Of a stretch of 6,377 bases of DNA, positions 5,563 to 6,377 are shown in pieces. Origin of the DNA: Lysobacterales bacterium. Its GTDB lineage: Bacteria > Pseudomonadota > Gammaproteobacteria > Xanthomonadales > SZUA-36. The notes below the pieces were generated by a model. The model had not been told where the DNA came from. It saw only the letters and a program-made list of their open reading frames with translations, and searched no databases. The first letter of the stretch is position 1. Each line of letters begins with the position of its first letter. The position numbers were made by a program, and so were the translations under genes. The stretch lies in the NCBI GenBank assembly GCA_029287515.1, contig JARFQZ010000274.1, positions 1 through 6,377 on the forward strand. The letters are read 5' to 3'.

Positions 5563-6377
5563 ATGGGCCGTAAGTCAAAAAAGTCTCTGCTGGGGCAGTT
5601 CTATCAACGCAAAGTCATGCGTGTAGGGCTGGCTTACATCCTGGTTGGCTGGCTCCTGATGCAAATAGGCGAGGTAACGTTCGAAGCGTTGACTTTGCCG
5701 AGCTGGGCGCTCAGCTTCCTCATTGCGATCATTGTTCTTGGATTCCCGATCGCCCTGATCCTGGCGTGGGCGTTCGAAGTCACGCCGGAAGGGATCGTCA
5801 AGGATCCGACCGATACTCCGGATGATGCGAACCCCGGTCATGCCGGCCCGGACTCCAATGCACCCTCGGTTGCCGTCCTTCCCTTCGATGACATGAGTGA
5901 ACATGGCGATCAGGCCTACTTCTGCGAAGGTATCGCAGAAGAAATTCTCAATTCACTGTGTAAGGTGGCAGGATTGCGGGTGGCTTCCCGGGTGGCTTCA
6001 TTCCGGTTTGGCGGCAAGCGCGCAGACATCGCCGAGATCGCGAGGAAACTCAAGGTCCAGGCCGTGTTGGAGGGCAGTGTCAGGCAATTTGGCGAGCACA
6101 TCCGGGTCACTGCGCAGCTGATCAATGCCGATGATGGTTTTCATCTCTGGACCCGCCAGTACGATCGCCAGCGCAAGGACCTTTTCGATATCCAGGAGGA
6201 CATTGCCAACCGGATCGTCGACGCCCTGAGCCTGACCCTGAAGCACAGTCACATGCGTGAACAGACTGAAATTGTTCCGCGAGCCTATGAATTCTTCCTG
6301 CGCGGAAAGCAATACTTCGCCAGGAACAGCAGCCAGGATTCAAAATATGCCGCCCAGATGTTCAGACGTGCTGTCGA
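5563..6377 (+). CDS. Membrane-anchored TolB-N/FlgO-like protein, probably with TPRs (5' part, runs off the right edge)
   Basis: The frame is open from ATG 5563 to the window end, giving 271 residues. A basic N terminus (GRKSKK, later YQRKVMR) leads into two membrane helices at about 18-37 and 50-71, ending in the LAWAFEVTPEGI signature seen in a large proteobacterial family. A Pro/Asp/Gly-rich linker follows (about 80-101). Residues about 102-225 are a TolB-N/FlgO-like domain: PSVAVLPFDDMS, YFCEGIAEEILNSL, ASRVASFRFGGK, AVLEGSVR and HLWTRQYDR. From about 240 the text AYEFFLRGKQYF with YAAQMFRRAV looks like the start of tetratricopeptide repeats. Homologues are often labelled adenylate cyclase or TPR protein; no cyclase domain is visible here, and in relatives that have one the position varies. 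The role is unknown to me; it may be a scaffold at the inner membrane. It is separated from the protease gene by 141 bases, so probably a separate unit. Confidence 0.85.
   Translation, partial: MGRKSKKSLLGQFYQRKVMRVGLAYILVGWLLMQIGEVTFEALTLPSWALSFLIAIIVLGFPIALILAWAFEVTPEGIVKDPTDTPDDANPGHAGPDSNAPSVAVLPFDDMSEHGDQAYFCEGIAEEILNSLCKVAGLRVASRVASFRFGGKRADIAEIARKLKVQAVLEGSVRQFGEHIRVTAQLINADDGFHLWTRQYDRQRKDLFDIQEDIANRIVDALSLTLKHSHMREQTEIVPRAYEFFLRGKQYFARNSSQDSKYAAQMFRRAV

Overview
The window looks like chromosomal DNA from a gammaproteobacterium. The evidence is moderate GC, a peroxiredoxin of the Haemophilus/Vibrio Prx5 type, a DUF3313-type exported protein, and a membrane-anchored TolB-N/FlgO-like protein of a kind often multi-copy in marine gammaproteobacteria (Woeseiales/Chromatiales-like). 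The taxonomic call is an inference from protein style only. No tRNA, rRNA, CRISPR array, insertion sequence or phage gene was seen.

Layout. (1) On the minus strand at the left edge lie the 5' end of a secreted DUF3313-like protein (1-200) and, 63 bases upstream of it, a complete thiol peroxidase of the Prx5 family (264-800). (2) A 170-base divergent intergenic region follows. (3) From about 971 to 5421 all genes lie on the plus strand and encode regulators: a GAF-PP2C serine phosphatase (RsbU-like), a small HATPase kinase/anti-sigma protein (RsbW-like), a STAS antagonist (RsbV-like), an ECF sigma factor, a single-pass membrane anti-sigma factor without zinc ligands, and a PrsW-type intramembrane-associated metalloprotease with a long soluble C-terminal tail. 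(4) After a 141-base AT-rich gap comes the 5' part of a TolB-N/FlgO-like, probably TPR-containing membrane protein (5563 to the right edge).

How it may work together. The first three regulators form a complete partner-switching module: the phosphatase dephosphorylates the STAS protein, which then sequesters the HATPase kinase. The next three form a complete regulated-proteolysis sigma module: PrsW would cut the membrane anti-sigma and release the ECF sigma factor. PrsW is known from Bacillus subtilis to start cleavage of the anti-sigma factor RsiW. Placing both modules back to back with spacings of -4 to about 110 bases, and no convincing terminator between them, suggests one stress-response locus that integrates a cytoplasmic signal (GAF domain) and an envelope signal (anti-sigma/PrsW). 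That the HATPase or STAS protein acts on this sigma factor is inference; a different target is possible.
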